In this document: in pieces, positions 7,461 to 16,401 of the stretch
Position numbering within the stretch: the first letter of the stretch is position 1
Layout of the letters: each line of letters starts with the position of its first letter
Assembly (NCBI GenBank): GCA_016786585.1
Contig: JAEUUI010000006.1
Location: forward strand, 310,001 to 374,000
Length of the DNA stretch: 64,000 nucleotides
Source of the DNA: Cyclobacteriaceae bacterium
GTDB taxonomy: Bacteria; Bacteroidota; Bacteroidia; Cytophagales; Cyclobacteriaceae
Reading direction: 5' to 3'
Notes under the pieces: generated by a model
What the model saw: the letters and a program-made list of their open reading frames with translations, nothing else
Databases searched by the model: none
What the model was told of the DNA's origin: nothing
Program-made: the position numbers and the translations under genes

Positions 7461-10271
7461 ATGCAAAAGGCTTTACTCTCTCTGGTCGCACTGATTCTTT
7501 CGGCAGGTGTTGCGTTCTCGCAAGGATCAATTGCCGGTAAAATTACCGATGAGAAAACCGGAGAGGCAATCATTGGTGGAAGTGTACTCGTTCAGGGAAC
7601 ATCCATCGGAACATCAACGGATATTGAAGGTAACTTTTTAATCGGCAGTGTTCCTGCGGGAACGTATAGCCTCCAGATTACATATGTAGGCTATCAAAAT
7701 ACGATTGTTCCGAACGTTGTTGTTGAAAACGGAAAGCGCATCACCATTGATGCTAAAATTTCCGATGCAACATCTCAACTGGAAGAAGTTGTCATTACCG
7801 GAACGCGCTCTGTCGATAACGATTTTTCCATTGTTCGTGAAATTCGCGAAAGCAAACTGGTTGTCACCGGAATTTCAGCTGAAATGATTACGCGTTCACC
7901 GGACCGCGATGCAGCAGAAGTTGTTAAGCGTGTACCAGGCGTAACGATCATGGACGGCAAGTACATCGTTATTCGTGGTTTGAGCGAACGCTATAACGTT
8001 ACCCTTTTGCATGGAGCGTATGCACCCAGTATGGAAGCAGATAAAAGATCTTTTGCATTCGATATTATCCCGAGCGCGCAGATCGATCAATTACTCGTAT
8101 TCAAAAGCCCGTCACCTGAACTTCCCGGAGATTTTGCAGGTGGTGCAGTGAAGATTACAACGAAAAGTATTCCAGATGAAAGCAGCATCACCGTTGGGTA
8201 TTCATTGGGGTATCGTGCGGGAACGTCATTTAATGATTTCTATCGCGGTAAACGCAGCGGCAGCCAGTTGATTGGTTTGAATGGTGGCGCAAACGATCTG
8301 CCTTCCGGATTCCCGTCATACGTTACAAGCAGCTTGCCGCAAGGCGAATTAGACAATGCTGCCTTGAGCCTTAACAACAATTGGACTCCTGAAAAAACTT
8401 CAGCATTTCTGGATCAGAGCGCATCGGTAACAGGGGCATTTAAGTTTAACGCAGGCAAAGTTCAGATCGGTAACATCACCGCAATCAACTGGAGCAACAC
8501 ATTTACACGGTACGATGTGCAGCGTGGAGCGTTTAACAACTACGATGAGATTAATAACAAACCCGATCCATTGTACAGCTATAAAGACGATCAGAACAAC
8601 CAAAATACCCGTGCCGGTATCTTATTCAACTGGGCGGCCCGCATCAATGCAAACAATACCATTGAGTTTAAGAACCTGTATAACCAGATTAACAACTCGC
8701 AGTATATCTACCGCCAGGGACCTAACTATACCAACAATGCATATTTTGGCTTTGGTGGTTTCCGCGAGATATTCCGGGGCGTTTATTCAGGGCAATTGCT
8801 CGGCAAGCACAAATTGTTTGACGGCAAGACAAATGTGAGTTGGGTTGTAAATGCCGGGAAATCATTCCGCGACCTTCCGGATAATCGCAGATACCGTGTG
8901 AATATTGATCAATCGAACGGATCGGAACGTTTATTTATTCCTTCGGTATCGTCTCCAAACTACCTGGGTCGCTTCTACAGCAACATGGATGAACACAGCG
9001 TTGGCGGATCGGTTAACATCGATCATACCATCGAAGTAACAGAAAACTTCCTGCCCGTACTGGCTGCCGGGGTTTTTGTGGAACGCAAGGAGCGTGACTT
9101 TGATGCACGTAACATGGGCTATATCAAAGGTTCAAACTATGATCCCAATGCTGGTCTGGAGGATTTAACGATCCGTGACCTGTTTGCAAACCCGGCTAAC
9201 TTCGGTACCACGGGATTGGTGTTAAGCGAGCAAACAAACGGAAGTGATTCGTATTCAGCCTCTAATCACCTGGTGGCATATTATGGTTCGTTAACACTGC
9301 CGTTCGGCAAGAAAGTGACGTTGTCTGGTGGGGCACGGATTGAAAACAACAAGCAGGATCTTCAGTCGGCCTACATCAATGGCGATGAGGTTGCTCCGCT
9401 GAAGCGTGTTGTACGTGTATTGCCATCGGCTAACCTGTCGTACAACATTTCGGATAAAATGATTGTAAGAACTACCTACGGCCAGACCCTGAACCGTCCG
9501 GAGTTCCGCGAACTTGCCCCATTCGGATACTATGATTTCGAGTACAACTGGGTAACGGTAGGTAATCCGCAATTGAAAACAGCGCAAATTCATAACTATG
9601 ATGTTCGCTGGGAATTGTATCCTTCAAAAACAGAAATGATCACCGTAGGTGCTTTCTATAAGAAGTTTACCAATGCTATTGAAGTGTACAATGAATTGAG
9701 TGGCTCGGAAACAAAAACACTTTCATACAAAAACGCAAACTCTGCCGATGCTTATGGCGTGGAGATTGATGTTCGGAAATCGCTTGCCGGCCTTACGGGA
9801 TCTAAGTTTGTAGATAATCTGAACATCCTGTTTAACACATCGCTTGTGAAGAGTCGTGTGCAGGTAGAAGATCAGCCTGAGCGCCCGTTGATGGGTCAGT
9901 CGCCTTACGTAATCAACGCGGGTGTGTATTACAATAACGACAACGCAGGTCTTCAGGTAGCAATACTGTATAACGTAGTGGGTAAGCGCATTTTTGCGGT
10001 TGGTAATTACAATGCCTCTTCGGGAATTGTTTCCGATCCAGACATCTACGAACTGCCAAGAAACGTACTTGACTTCAGCATCACCAAGAAGTTTTCAGAA
10101 AGAATGACTGCGAAGTTTGCAATCTCCGACATTCTGAATCAGCGTTACACCTTGCTACAGGATGGAAATAACGATGGAGAGTTTAGCCGGAGCAAAGATC
10201 AGATCATTCAGAACAACCGGTTCGGATCATTATATACGTTCGGCCTTACGTACAAAGTGTGGCAAAAATAA
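7461..10271 (+). CDS. TonB-dependent receptor with N-terminal carboxypeptidase-regulatory-like domain
   Basis: A 936-residue outer-membrane receptor. Residues 1-21 are a signal peptide (VALILSAGVAFSQ), residues about 22-105 the CarboxypepD_reg-like domain (GSIAGKITDEKTGEAIIGG), about 108-235 the plug (EEVVITGTR; RVPGVTIMDGKYIVIRGLSE; PELPGDFAGGAVKITTKS), and the rest the beta-barrel, ending FTYKVWQK-like (GLTYKVWQK), an outer-membrane signature with an aromatic near the terminus. It imports an unknown large or scarce nutrient using TonB energy. There is no SusD next to it; instead a large lipoprotein gene follows, which probably codes for its partner. The upstream TTAACA-like repeats hint at phosphate control. 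Confidence 0.92.
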   Translation: MQKALLSLVALILSAGVAFSQGSIAGKITDEKTGEAIIGGSVLVQGTSIGTSTDIEGNFLIGSVPAGTYSLQITYVGYQNTIVPNVVVENGKRITIDAKISDATSQLEEVVITGTRSVDNDFSIVREIRESKLVVTGISAEMITRSPDRDAAEVVKRVPGVTIMDGKYIVIRGLSERYNVTLLHGAYAPSMEADKRSFAFDIIPSAQIDQLLVFKSPSPELPGDFAGGAVKITTKSIPDESSITVGYSLGYRAGTSFNDFYRGKRSGSQLIGLNGGANDLPSGFPSYVTSSLPQGELDNAALSLNNNWTPEKTSAFLDQSASVTGAFKFNAGKVQIGNITAINWSNTFTRYDVQRGAFNNYDEINNKPDPLYSYKDDQNNQNTRAGILFNWAARINANNTIEFKNLYNQINNSQYIYRQGPNYTNNAYFGFGGFREIFRGVYSGQLLGKHKLFDGKTNVSWVVNAGKSFRDLPDNRRYRVNIDQSNGSERLFIPSVSSPNYLGRFYSNMDEHSVGGSVNIDHTIEVTENFLPVLAAGVFVERKERDFDARNMGYIKGSNYDPNAGLEDLTIRDLFANPANFGTTGLVLSEQTNGSDSYSASNHLVAYYGSLTLPFGKKVTLSGGARIENNKQDLQSAYINGDEVAPLKRVVRVLPSANLSYNISDKMIVRTTYGQTLNRPEFRELAPFGYYDFEYNWVTVGNPQLKTAQIHNYDVRWELYPSKTEMITVGAFYKKFTNAIEVYNELSGSETKTLSYKNANSADAYGVEIDVRKSLAGLTGSKFVDNLNILFNTSLVKSRVQVEDQPERPLMGQSPYVINAGVYYNNDNAGLQVAILYNVVGKRIFAVGNYNASSGIVSDPDIYELPRNVLDFSITKKFSERMTAKFAISDILNQRYTLLQDGNNDGEFSRSKDQIIQNNRFGSLYTFGLTYKVWQK

Positions 10272-10300
10272 TAGTCCATTCCATTTCGTAACCTAAAGTT

Positions 10301-10333
10301 CGGCCCTTGTTAACATTCAGGTAACAGGGGCCG
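10301..10333 (+). terminator. 12-bp inverted repeat between receptor and lipoprotein genes
   Basis: Arms 10301-10312 and 10322-10333 pair over 12 positions (one G-U) around a 9-base loop. It lies 29 bases after the receptor stop and could end or attenuate receptor transcription, although no clean U run follows (only TTTT at 10339-10342). It also encloses the TTAACA-n5-GTAACA repeat, so it may be an operator as well. Confidence 0.4.
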
Positions 10334-10343
10334 AATAGTTTTG
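10310..10343 (+). promoter_or_regulatory. promoter of the surface lipoprotein gene with Pho-like box
   Basis: TTAACA (10310-10315), five bases, GTAACA (10321-10326), then nine bases and a perfect TAnnTTTG -7 box (TAGTTTTG, 10336-10343). A direct repeat ending about ten bases before the -7 box is the layout of promoters activated by PhoB-type regulators that replace the upstream promoter element. The start codon is 35 bases further on. Confidence 0.42.
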
Positions 10344-10378
10344 TGGCGTCAAAGATTAGTAAACCAAAAACTAACAAA

Positions 10379-12214
10379 ATGAGAAAATTCAGCGTGAAGT
10401 GGCTTCTGGTAGCGGCCACAGTGATCTCAGGAGCTGTGTTCCTGCAGTCATGTAGTGAAGATGATGGAGGTACCAACGCACCCCCATCGGTTACCCTGGA
10501 AAACCCTTCTTTCTTGGGTATTGTAGGATCAGACGCATCAGTTGATGTTACAATTGAAGCTGATAACGGTCTTGAAACGTTAACCGTGTTGAAGAACGGT
10601 GCTGCGTTTGCTACTGAAGCATACGCAGGTGAAAAAGAAGCTACGTATACATTAACCTATGAAGTAACAGGAGCAATCGGTTCGGTAACAAATTTCTCGT
10701 TCCAGGCAACCGATTCAAAAGGCAGAACATCTAACCTGTCCACGTATACCGTTACCGTTTCTGCTAAAACGGTTATCAAGAAATCAGGCGTAATCAGTGC
10801 AAACGAAACATGGACCTCGGATAACATCTATCAACTCGAAGGCTATGTACGCGTAGGTGACGATGATTACCGCGATGGCGTGGGTGGTACCATCACCAAC
10901 ATCAGAAATGTAACATTAACAATCGAACCGGGAACAGTTATCATGGGTCTTGCTAAAACTGAAACAACACCTCCGGGAACATTGGTTGTTCACCGCGGCA
11001 ACAAAATTGTAGCAGTGGGAACGGCAGCAGAACCCATCGTATTCACATCTTCTAAACCTGCAGGACAGCGTGCTCCAACGGATTGGGCCGGTCTTGTAAT
11101 TGTAGGCCGCGATGTTAACAACCAGGGTGCAAACGTGCAGCTGGAAGGCGGTTACGGTGCATTCCATGGCATCGGTGATGATCCGCTGGCAACGCCGGGC
11201 AACGATGATTCAGGTGACCTTGCATATGTGCGTGTAGAATTTGCCGGTAACCCGATTCAACCTAACCAGGAAGTAAACTCATTCACTTTCGGTAGTGTGG
11301 GTAGCGGAACAACGATCGATTATCTCCAGTCTTCTTATGGCGGTGATGATTCATTCGAATGGTTTGGCGGTACTGTAAATGCGAAGCACCTGGTTGCGTA
11401 CAGAGACTTGGATGATAACTTCGATGTTGACTTCGGATTCAGCGGTAAAGTACAATTCGGTATCGGTATTCGCGATAACACACTGGCTGACCAGTCTGGT
11501 TCTAATGGTTTTGAAGTGGATAATGATGGAACCGGATCTTCAGCAACACCTTTTACTTCCGGAACATTCTCGAACATGACCATCATCGGTCCGAAGAAAA
11601 CCTTCGACATGAACATTCAGGATAACTTCCAGAATGGTATGCACCTCCGCAGAAACAACAAGCTGAAAGTTTATAACAGCGTTGTAACCGGATATCCGAA
11701 CGGTATCTTTATCGAAGGTTCAACAACAATCGCTAACGCAGCTGCTAACGAACTTCAATTGCGCAATGTATACGTAGCCGGTGTTGCAAACTGGGGTGGA
11801 AATGGTTACGGTTCAGTAGCTACAGCTGGTGAAATTGCAGGTGTAACAGGATTGCCTTTCGGAACAAATACACAGAACCCGCAATTACCTCGCGGATTTG
11901 TATTCGCAACAACAGCCGATATCAACGGTTCGACCGCTATGGATTGGTTTAAGACTGCTGCGTTCGGTAACCAGATTGAAGATAAGTGGACTGACCTTGG
12001 AATAAGCAGCACACTGTTTGATTTGGGAACAACCCCTACGTTCCTTCCGACAGCAGGCTCTATATTGTTGAACAAGGCGAATCTCTGGAATGCAATGGAT
12101 GGTGAAGACGCTACGTTCTTTGGTACAGCAACTGTTAACTATGTTGGTGCATTCGGTGCAACTGACTGGACTGCAGGATGGACAAATTTCGATCCTAAGA
12201 ACACTGTTTATTAA
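10379..12214 (+). CDS. surface lipoprotein with beta-helix-like body, probable receptor partner
   Basis: About 611 residues. The ATG at 10379 gives a clean lipoprotein signal (MRKFSVKWLLVAATVISG with Cys at LQSC, about residue 25), so the GTG 36 bases upstream is rejected. Residues about 30-135 look like an Ig-like domain (PPSVTLENPSF). The remainder carries repeated right-handed beta-helix patterns (VTLTIEPGTVIMG; GTAAEPIVFTSSKP; DWAGLVIVGR). Proteins of this type are often mislabelled multidrug transporters in databases; nothing here suggests transport of drugs. Location right after the TonB receptor suggests an extracellular binding or capture role. A terminator follows at 12237. Confidence 0.75.
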   Translation: MRKFSVKWLLVAATVISGAVFLQSCSEDDGGTNAPPSVTLENPSFLGIVGSDASVDVTIEADNGLETLTVLKNGAAFATEAYAGEKEATYTLTYEVTGAIGSVTNFSFQATDSKGRTSNLSTYTVTVSAKTVIKKSGVISANETWTSDNIYQLEGYVRVGDDDYRDGVGGTITNIRNVTLTIEPGTVIMGLAKTETTPPGTLVVHRGNKIVAVGTAAEPIVFTSSKPAGQRAPTDWAGLVIVGRDVNNQGANVQLEGGYGAFHGIGDDPLATPGNDDSGDLAYVRVEFAGNPIQPNQEVNSFTFGSVGSGTTIDYLQSSYGGDDSFEWFGGTVNAKHLVAYRDLDDNFDVDFGFSGKVQFGIGIRDNTLADQSGSNGFEVDNDGTGSSATPFTSGTFSNMTIIGPKKTFDMNIQDNFQNGMHLRRNNKLKVYNSVVTGYPNGIFIEGSTTIANAAANELQLRNVYVAGVANWGGNGYGSVATAGEIAGVTGLPFGTNTQNPQLPRGFVFATTADINGSTAMDWFKTAAFGNQIEDKWTDLGISSTLFDLGTTPTFLPTAGSILLNKANLWNAMDGEDATFFGTATVNYVGAFGATDWTAGWTNFDPKNTVY

Positions 12215-12236
12215 TCTTCGTTTATTTTAAAGTTTG

Positions 12237-12273
12237 GAGAGCCGGGCAGTTTTCGTCCGGCTTTCTATTTTTG
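12237..12273 (+). terminator. Rho-independent terminator after the surface lipoprotein gene
   Basis: Stem 12237-12245 (GAGAGCCGG) with 12257-12265 (CCGGCTTTC), one mismatch, 11-base loop, followed by TATTTTTG. The same TATTTTTG (12266-12273) is a perfect TAnnTTTG match, so it may also serve as the -7 box of the next gene. Confidence 0.65.
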
Positions 12274-12296
12274 TAAGGATGTTAATTGATAGAGAT

Positions 12297-12836
12297 ATGC
12301 GACTGTTGTTGTTAGCGATTTTGATGACTTGTCTTGCGGGTTGTAAAGACAAATATGATGTGGCAAAATATTATTCAAAACCCGAACAGGATTCAGTGGT
12401 TACCAATATCATTACATACATTCACAACAGGCCGCAGTTTTCGAATAGCCGAACCCGGTTCGAACAAAAGTTCAGAAGTTATTACGTGGCCAATCTGAAG
12501 AAAATGCACGTGGAGAAGTTTTTTGTCGCTAAGGACGGAATTCATTATTTCTACATCATTCGGCCGTCTGAAAATACGCCATTTGGTTTCCGTGGCACCG
12601 GAGGAATGTTTAAACGCGATGCCGCAGGAAAGATTAAAAGCTTCAAAGAAGTTTTTGTAACACCCGGTGGTTCATTGGAAGATTTGAAAACCCGGGGGGA
12701 TGAGCTCTTTCGCGAAATGGTGCGCTCCGGCAATATTGATGCGTACCGTAAGAACCCAGACTATATCGAATGGCCCGCGCAATGGAATTACTACGATACG
12801 TTACAGTATGAATGGCTGAGTAAGCCGGGAATTTAA
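12297..12836 (+). CDS. small lipoprotein, unknown function
   Basis: A 179-residue lipoprotein: signal MRLLLLAILMTCLAGC with the lipid-modified Cys at residue 16. The mature region (NRPQFSNSRTRFEQKFRSYY; FYIIRPSENTPFGFRGTGGMF) is a compact alpha/beta-looking domain I cannot assign to a family. An ATG at 12279 would add six residues and lies just after a possible -7 box (TATTTTTG, 12266-12273); both starts keep the signal. It converges with the next gene, overlapping by four bases. Confidence 0.65.
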   Translation: MRLLLLAILMTCLAGCKDKYDVAKYYSKPEQDSVVTNIITYIHNRPQFSNSRTRFEQKFRSYYVANLKKMHVEKFFVAKDGIHYFYIIRPSENTPFGFRGTGGMFKRDAAGKIKSFKEVFVTPGGSLEDLKTRGDELFREMVRSGNIDAYRKNPDYIEWPAQWNYYDTLQYEWLSKPGI

Positions 12837-13522
12837 TTCACCTTCCGCTGGCGCTCTTTGTGCGCCTCTACCATCTTTTTGATTTGCTCGGCAGCAATCG
12901 CGAGTGAATCCAGCGATTTTTTGTTCCGCGCAAGCGCAATAACAAATCTTGCACTGTCGAGTTTGTTGTCAGCTAACGCTTTTTCCAGTCGTGCTTTTTC
13001 TTTCGCATTCATCTCCTGACGCGAAGCCATATTTTTTCCTTCCAGCGTTAGACGCTGACGTTGTTTCTCGGCTGCGTTCTGTGCGCGGAGCGATTCATCA
13101 ATGTCTGCCTGGATTTTGTCTTTGTAAAATTTCACCCCAAAGTTGTAAACCATCTTTTCAAGTTCGCTACGGATGCTTTTTGCTGAATCACTTTCCTCGC
13201 TGGCCCCCATCCAAACTGTTATCTGATCACCTTTTGTTTTGGTTGTTGCGAAAAACGGATTCACATATTTGGTCAGGTTCACCTGCGCTTCCAAAACCTG
13301 GAACTGGTTGCCGGTCGTCTTCACCTTTCCGAACGTTTTCAGGTATTTGCTTAGCGATGCGTTTACTTCTTCCAATGTTCCGGTTAATGAAGTGGAGTAT
13401 CCTTCACAATTTTTTCCGTTAATGCGTTCCGTGCTTCCGGCTACTGTAACCTTCTGTGCATACACTAAAACACCCGCGAGCATCAATATGCCGAGTGCAA
13501 AAAACTTTTTAACTGTATTCAT
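12833..13522 (-). CDS. secreted protein with C-terminal coiled coil, unknown function
   Basis: A 229-residue protein with a signal peptide (MNTVKKFFALGILMLAGVLVYAQ) and a globular part up to about residue 125 (GSTERINGKNCEGYSTSLTG; LTKYVNPFFATTKTKGDQITVW). The C-terminal 100 residues (EKQRQRLTLEGKN onward) are rich in Lys, Glu, Ala and Arg and form a likely long helix or coiled coil. It has no lipobox, so it is periplasmic or exported. Not recognised as a named family. It is monocistronic, divergent from the epimerase gene, and converges with the preceding lipoprotein. Confidence 0.68.
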   Translation of the reverse strand: MNTVKKFFALGILMLAGVLVYAQKVTVAGSTERINGKNCEGYSTSLTGTLEEVNASLSKYLKTFGKVKTTGNQFQVLEAQVNLTKYVNPFFATTKTKGDQITVWMGASEESDSAKSIRSELEKMVYNFGVKFYKDKIQADIDESLRAQNAAEKQRQRLTLEGKNMASRQEMNAKEKARLEKALADNKLDSARFVIALARNKKSLDSLAIAAEQIKKMVEAHKERQRKVN

Positions 13523-13633
13523 GTTTATATTGGAGGCTTTGACGGCAGAAAGCTACAAAATTTGAGCCGTTAATTTATTCAAGGGTCAGCTTCATGCGAT
13601 GCGTGTGTGCTGACAAAAACGAAAAGAAAAAAG

Positions 13634-14530
13634 ATGAGCAGAATATTGATAACCGGTGCTTCGGGCTTGCTGGGCACGCGCCTTACACAATTGTTACTGG
13701 AACGTGGGCATCAGGTTTCGCACCTTGGCCGATCAAAAAGGCCGGGAAGTATTCCTTCCTTCACGTGGGATGTGGAAGCGGGAACGATTGATGCAAATGC
13801 TTTAAAGGATATTGACGCAGTTATCCATCTGGCGGGGGCAGGGATAGCCGATGAACGCTGGAGCGAAAAACGAAAAAAGGAAATTCTCGAAAGCAGAACG
13901 AAGTCGACTGCATTACTCGTTCGGGAATTAAATAAAGGCAACAATTCAGTTAACGTATTGGTATCCGGTTCGGCTATCGGGTATTATGGAATGACGTTAG
14001 ATGACACATTGTTTACCGAACAAAGTAAACCCGGCACCGATTTCATGGCCGATGTTGTTACCGCGTGGGAGCATGAAGCAGATCAGTTGAAAGGAAAACG
14101 CCTTGTTAAAATTCGAACAGGTGTTGTGCTGAGTAAAAATGATGGAGCGTTAAAAGAAATTGCCCGCCCGGTGCGGTTCGGTTTCGGAGCTCCGCTCGGA
14201 ACGGGAGAACAATACGTCAGCTGGATTCACATTGATGACATCTGCGCAATGTTTATTAAGTCGGTCGAAGACGAATCGATGCAAGACGCATACAATGGTG
14301 TAACAGGTGCTGTCACCAATCGTGAATTGACCAGAGCAATTGCTAAAACGCTTCGCAAACCGTTATGGCTTCCTGCCGTTCCGGCATTTGCACTGCGATT
14401 GTTCCTCGGCGAGATGTCGTACCTCGTTTTGTATGGCAGCAACGTGTCATCATCCAGAATACGGGAAACCGGATTTACGTTCGCGTTTGATAATCTGAAT
14501 GATGCGTTGAACGATCTGCTGAACGCGTAG
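13634..14530 (+). CDS. TIGR01777-family NAD-dependent epimerase/oxidoreductase (YfcH-like)
   Basis: A 298-residue Rossmann-fold protein of the extended SDR type. The N-terminal nucleotide motif is ITGASGLLGTRL (glycine-rich loop). Other family hallmarks are DAVIHLAGAGIADERWSEKRKKE, SGSAIGYYG (active-site Tyr), and RTGVVLSKN, with the C-terminal FGAPLGTGEQYVSWIHIDD. Homologues are annotated as SulA/YfcH or cell division inhibitor-like; the biochemical substrate is unknown. The ATG at 13634 is preferred over the GTG 27 bases upstream because it begins directly with the beta strand. It is followed by a co-directional LOG gene. Confidence 0.87.
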   Translation: MSRILITGASGLLGTRLTQLLLERGHQVSHLGRSKRPGSIPSFTWDVEAGTIDANALKDIDAVIHLAGAGIADERWSEKRKKEILESRTKSTALLVRELNKGNNSVNVLVSGSAIGYYGMTLDDTLFTEQSKPGTDFMADVVTAWEHEADQLKGKRLVKIRTGVVLSKNDGALKEIARPVRFGFGAPLGTGEQYVSWIHIDDICAMFIKSVEDESMQDAYNGVTGAVTNRELTRAIAKTLRKPLWLPAVPAFALRLFLGEMSYLVLYGSNVSSSRIRETGFTFAFDNLNDALNDLLNA

Positions 14531-14550
14531 CGCAACCAGCCGACTTTATT

Positions 14551-14584
14551 TTTCGTTGCATCCTTGTATCTTTCGGTGATTAAG
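14551..14584 (+). promoter_or_regulatory. possible promoter of the LOG gene
   Basis: TATCTTTC (14577-14584) matches TAnnTTTG except for the last base and lies eight bases before the start codon; TTTC (14551-14554) is a weak -33 candidate 22 bases upstream. Confidence 0.3.
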
Positions 14585-14592
14585 AGTTAACC

Positions 14593-15354
14593 ATGGCAAA
14601 GCGAACTATAAAAAAAGACAAGACCGATGAGGTTGTCACGCGTCAAACAATTGAAGATGAGCACCGCATTCGTAAAGCCTTCTCCGATAAAGATTGGGCT
14701 GAAATAAAAAGCTCTGACTCATGGGTAATCTTTAAAGTAATGGCTGAGTTTGTGGAGGGTTTTGAAAAACTTTCCAAGATCGGACCGTGCGTAACAATCT
14801 TTGGTTCGGCACGAACCAAACCAAGCAATGTCTATTATAAAATGGCAGAAGACATTGCGTACAAACTTGTGCAGCATGGCTATGGAGTAGTCACCGGTGG
14901 TGGTCCTGGCATTATGGAGGCCGGTAACAAAGGTGCCAATCGTGCAGGGGGTAAGTCGGTAGGGTTGAACATTTTTCTTCCGTTCGAACAAAAGGGAAAC
15001 ATTTACATTGATCCGGACAAGCTGATTACGTTCGACTATTTCTTCGTTCGCAAGGTGATGTTCATGAAGTATTCGCAGGGTTTTATTGTAATGCCGGGCG
15101 GATTCGGAACGATGGACGAATTGATGGAAGCGCTTACGCTGATTCAAACAAAAAAAATCGGCCGCTTCCCGCTGGTACTGGTGGGTAAAAAATTCTGGAA
15201 AGGCTGGCTTTCGTGGGTGAAAGATTCGTTGCTTGAGGATGGCATGATTCATGAAGACGACTTAAACCTGTTCAGCATTGTGGATACACCCGAAGCTGCG
15301 GTGAAGGTGATTGACGATTTCTATTCGAAATATCTGCTGTCACCGAACTTCTGA
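14593..15354 (+). CDS. LOG-family protein (TIGR00730)
   Basis: A 253-residue Rossmann-fold protein with the family motif PGGFGTMDE (about 168-176) and the nucleotide-binding GGGPGIMEAGNKGA (about 102-115). LOG proteins characterised so far are nucleotide 5'-monophosphate phosphoribohydrolases, including plant and bacterial cytokinin-activating enzymes. The bacterial substrate here cannot be told. The start ATG is preceded by a possible -7 box. Neighbour to the epimerase upstream and a lytic transglycosylase downstream, but there is no obvious functional link. Confidence 0.87.
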   Translation: MAKRTIKKDKTDEVVTRQTIEDEHRIRKAFSDKDWAEIKSSDSWVIFKVMAEFVEGFEKLSKIGPCVTIFGSARTKPSNVYYKMAEDIAYKLVQHGYGVVTGGGPGIMEAGNKGANRAGGKSVGLNIFLPFEQKGNIYIDPDKLITFDYFFVRKVMFMKYSQGFIVMPGGFGTMDELMEALTLIQTKKIGRFPLVLVGKKFWKGWLSWVKDSLLEDGMIHEDDLNLFSIVDTPEAAVKVIDDFYSKYLLSPNF

Positions 15355-15400
15355 TTTTCAGTTTCGGATTTTTCAGGAATAACCCTGAACAGCGCAATAC

Positions 15401-16357
15401 ATGATTAACTCGAAATATTTTTCAATCGGAATTTCTTTGCTGACGCTTGTCATCGTGCTGGCGTATGTGCGCTATGCCGATCAGAAAATGAAATCATACG
15501 AAAACGTCAACCGCGTGATGGAGGACGGCTCGATTGCTCCGGCCGACCTGGACGAGAGCCTGATGCAACCCTCCATGGCGATCTCATTTGATCTGCCAAC
15601 ATCAGCAAGTTTTTCAGGCGAAGCCGTTCCAATGGAGTTGCCGGATGTGCGAGAACGTCTCGACAAAGAACTTCACATCAATACATACTGGCATAACAAT
15701 ACCATCTTTCTGATGAAACGTGCTCATCGCTGGTTTCCGCAGATCGAAGCGATCCTGAAAAAGAATAATATCCCCGATGACTTCAAATACCTTCCGTTGA
15801 TTGAATCCGGATTGATGAACGACATCTCACCAAAAGATGCTGTTGGTTTCTGGCAGATTGTGAAATCGGCAGGCAAGGAAAATGGTTTGGAAATAACCGA
15901 TCAGGTTGATGAACGCTACGATCCCGTTAAGGCGACAGAAGCTGCGTGCCGCTATTTGAATAAAGCGTATAAAAAGTTTGGTAACTGGACTTCCGTTGCG
16001 GCATCGTACAATCGGGGTATGGGCGGAATTGAACGGGCCATTGAAAACCAGAATGTGTCATCGTATTATGATCTTTACCTGAATGACGAAACAGCACGCT
16101 ATGTTTTCCGGATTATCGCCTGCAAGGAAATCATCGAACATCCTGTAAAGTATGGATTCAATGTAAAGGAAAGTCATTTATATAATCCTGAGCCGTTGCG
16201 ATACGTGACCGTGAATGAGACCATTCCGGACCTGATTGCATTTGCGCAGAAGAACGGCACGAACTATAAATTGCTGAAACGCCACAATCCATGGCTCCGC
16301 GATGAAAAGCTGGTGGTGAAAAAGGGTAAGAGTTATCGCATCGCATTACCCGCGTAA
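15401..16357 (+). CDS. lytic transglycosylase (SLT domain), membrane-anchored
   Basis: A 318-residue protein. Residues 5-23 are a hydrophobic anchor. The soluble lytic transglycosylase fold runs from about 100 to 250: PLIESGL holds the catalytic glutamate (E135), followed by the conserved AVGFWQIVKSAGKENGLEI and the YNRGMGGI motif (about 204-211). The C-terminus (VNETIPDLIAFAQKNGTNYK) resembles a LysM-like peptidoglycan-binding module, as in MltD. It would cut glycan strands in the cell wall from the periplasmic face. Length is short compared with E. coli MltD, which has two LysM domains. Confidence 0.88.
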   Translation: MINSKYFSIGISLLTLVIVLAYVRYADQKMKSYENVNRVMEDGSIAPADLDESLMQPSMAISFDLPTSASFSGEAVPMELPDVRERLDKELHINTYWHNNTIFLMKRAHRWFPQIEAILKKNNIPDDFKYLPLIESGLMNDISPKDAVGFWQIVKSAGKENGLEITDQVDERYDPVKATEAACRYLNKAYKKFGNWTSVAASYNRGMGGIERAIENQNVSSYYDLYLNDETARYVFRIIACKEIIEHPVKYGFNVKESHLYNPEPLRYVTVNETIPDLIAFAQKNGTNYKLLKRHNPWLRDEKLVVKKGKSYRIALPA

Positions 16358-16368
16358 CCAACAGGGCA

Positions 16369-16397
16369 TTGGCCTTCTTAGTATTTTTCTAATTTCG
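16369..16397 (+). promoter_or_regulatory. possible promoter of the purine nucleoside phosphorylase gene
   Basis: TTG (16369-16371), 18 bases, TAATTTCG (16390-16397), one mismatch to TAnnTTTG. The ATG is four bases downstream, so the transcript could be leaderless. An overlapping TATTTTTC (16382-16389) is an alternative -7 box. Confidence 0.35.
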
Positions 16398-16401
16398 AAG
16401 T

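Noticed and set aside
10343-10378. GTG start for the surface lipoprotein gene
   Set aside because: It lies on the -7 box and would put polar residues before the signal peptide; the ATG at 10379 is better.
12949-13422. 157-codon open frame on the plus strand
   Set aside because: It lies opposite the 229-aa secreted coiled-coil gene, has no sensible protein features and no promoter; a shadow frame.
14719-15252. 177-codon open frame on the minus strand
   Set aside because: It is the antisense of the LOG gene, with a His/Phe-rich composition typical of a shadow.
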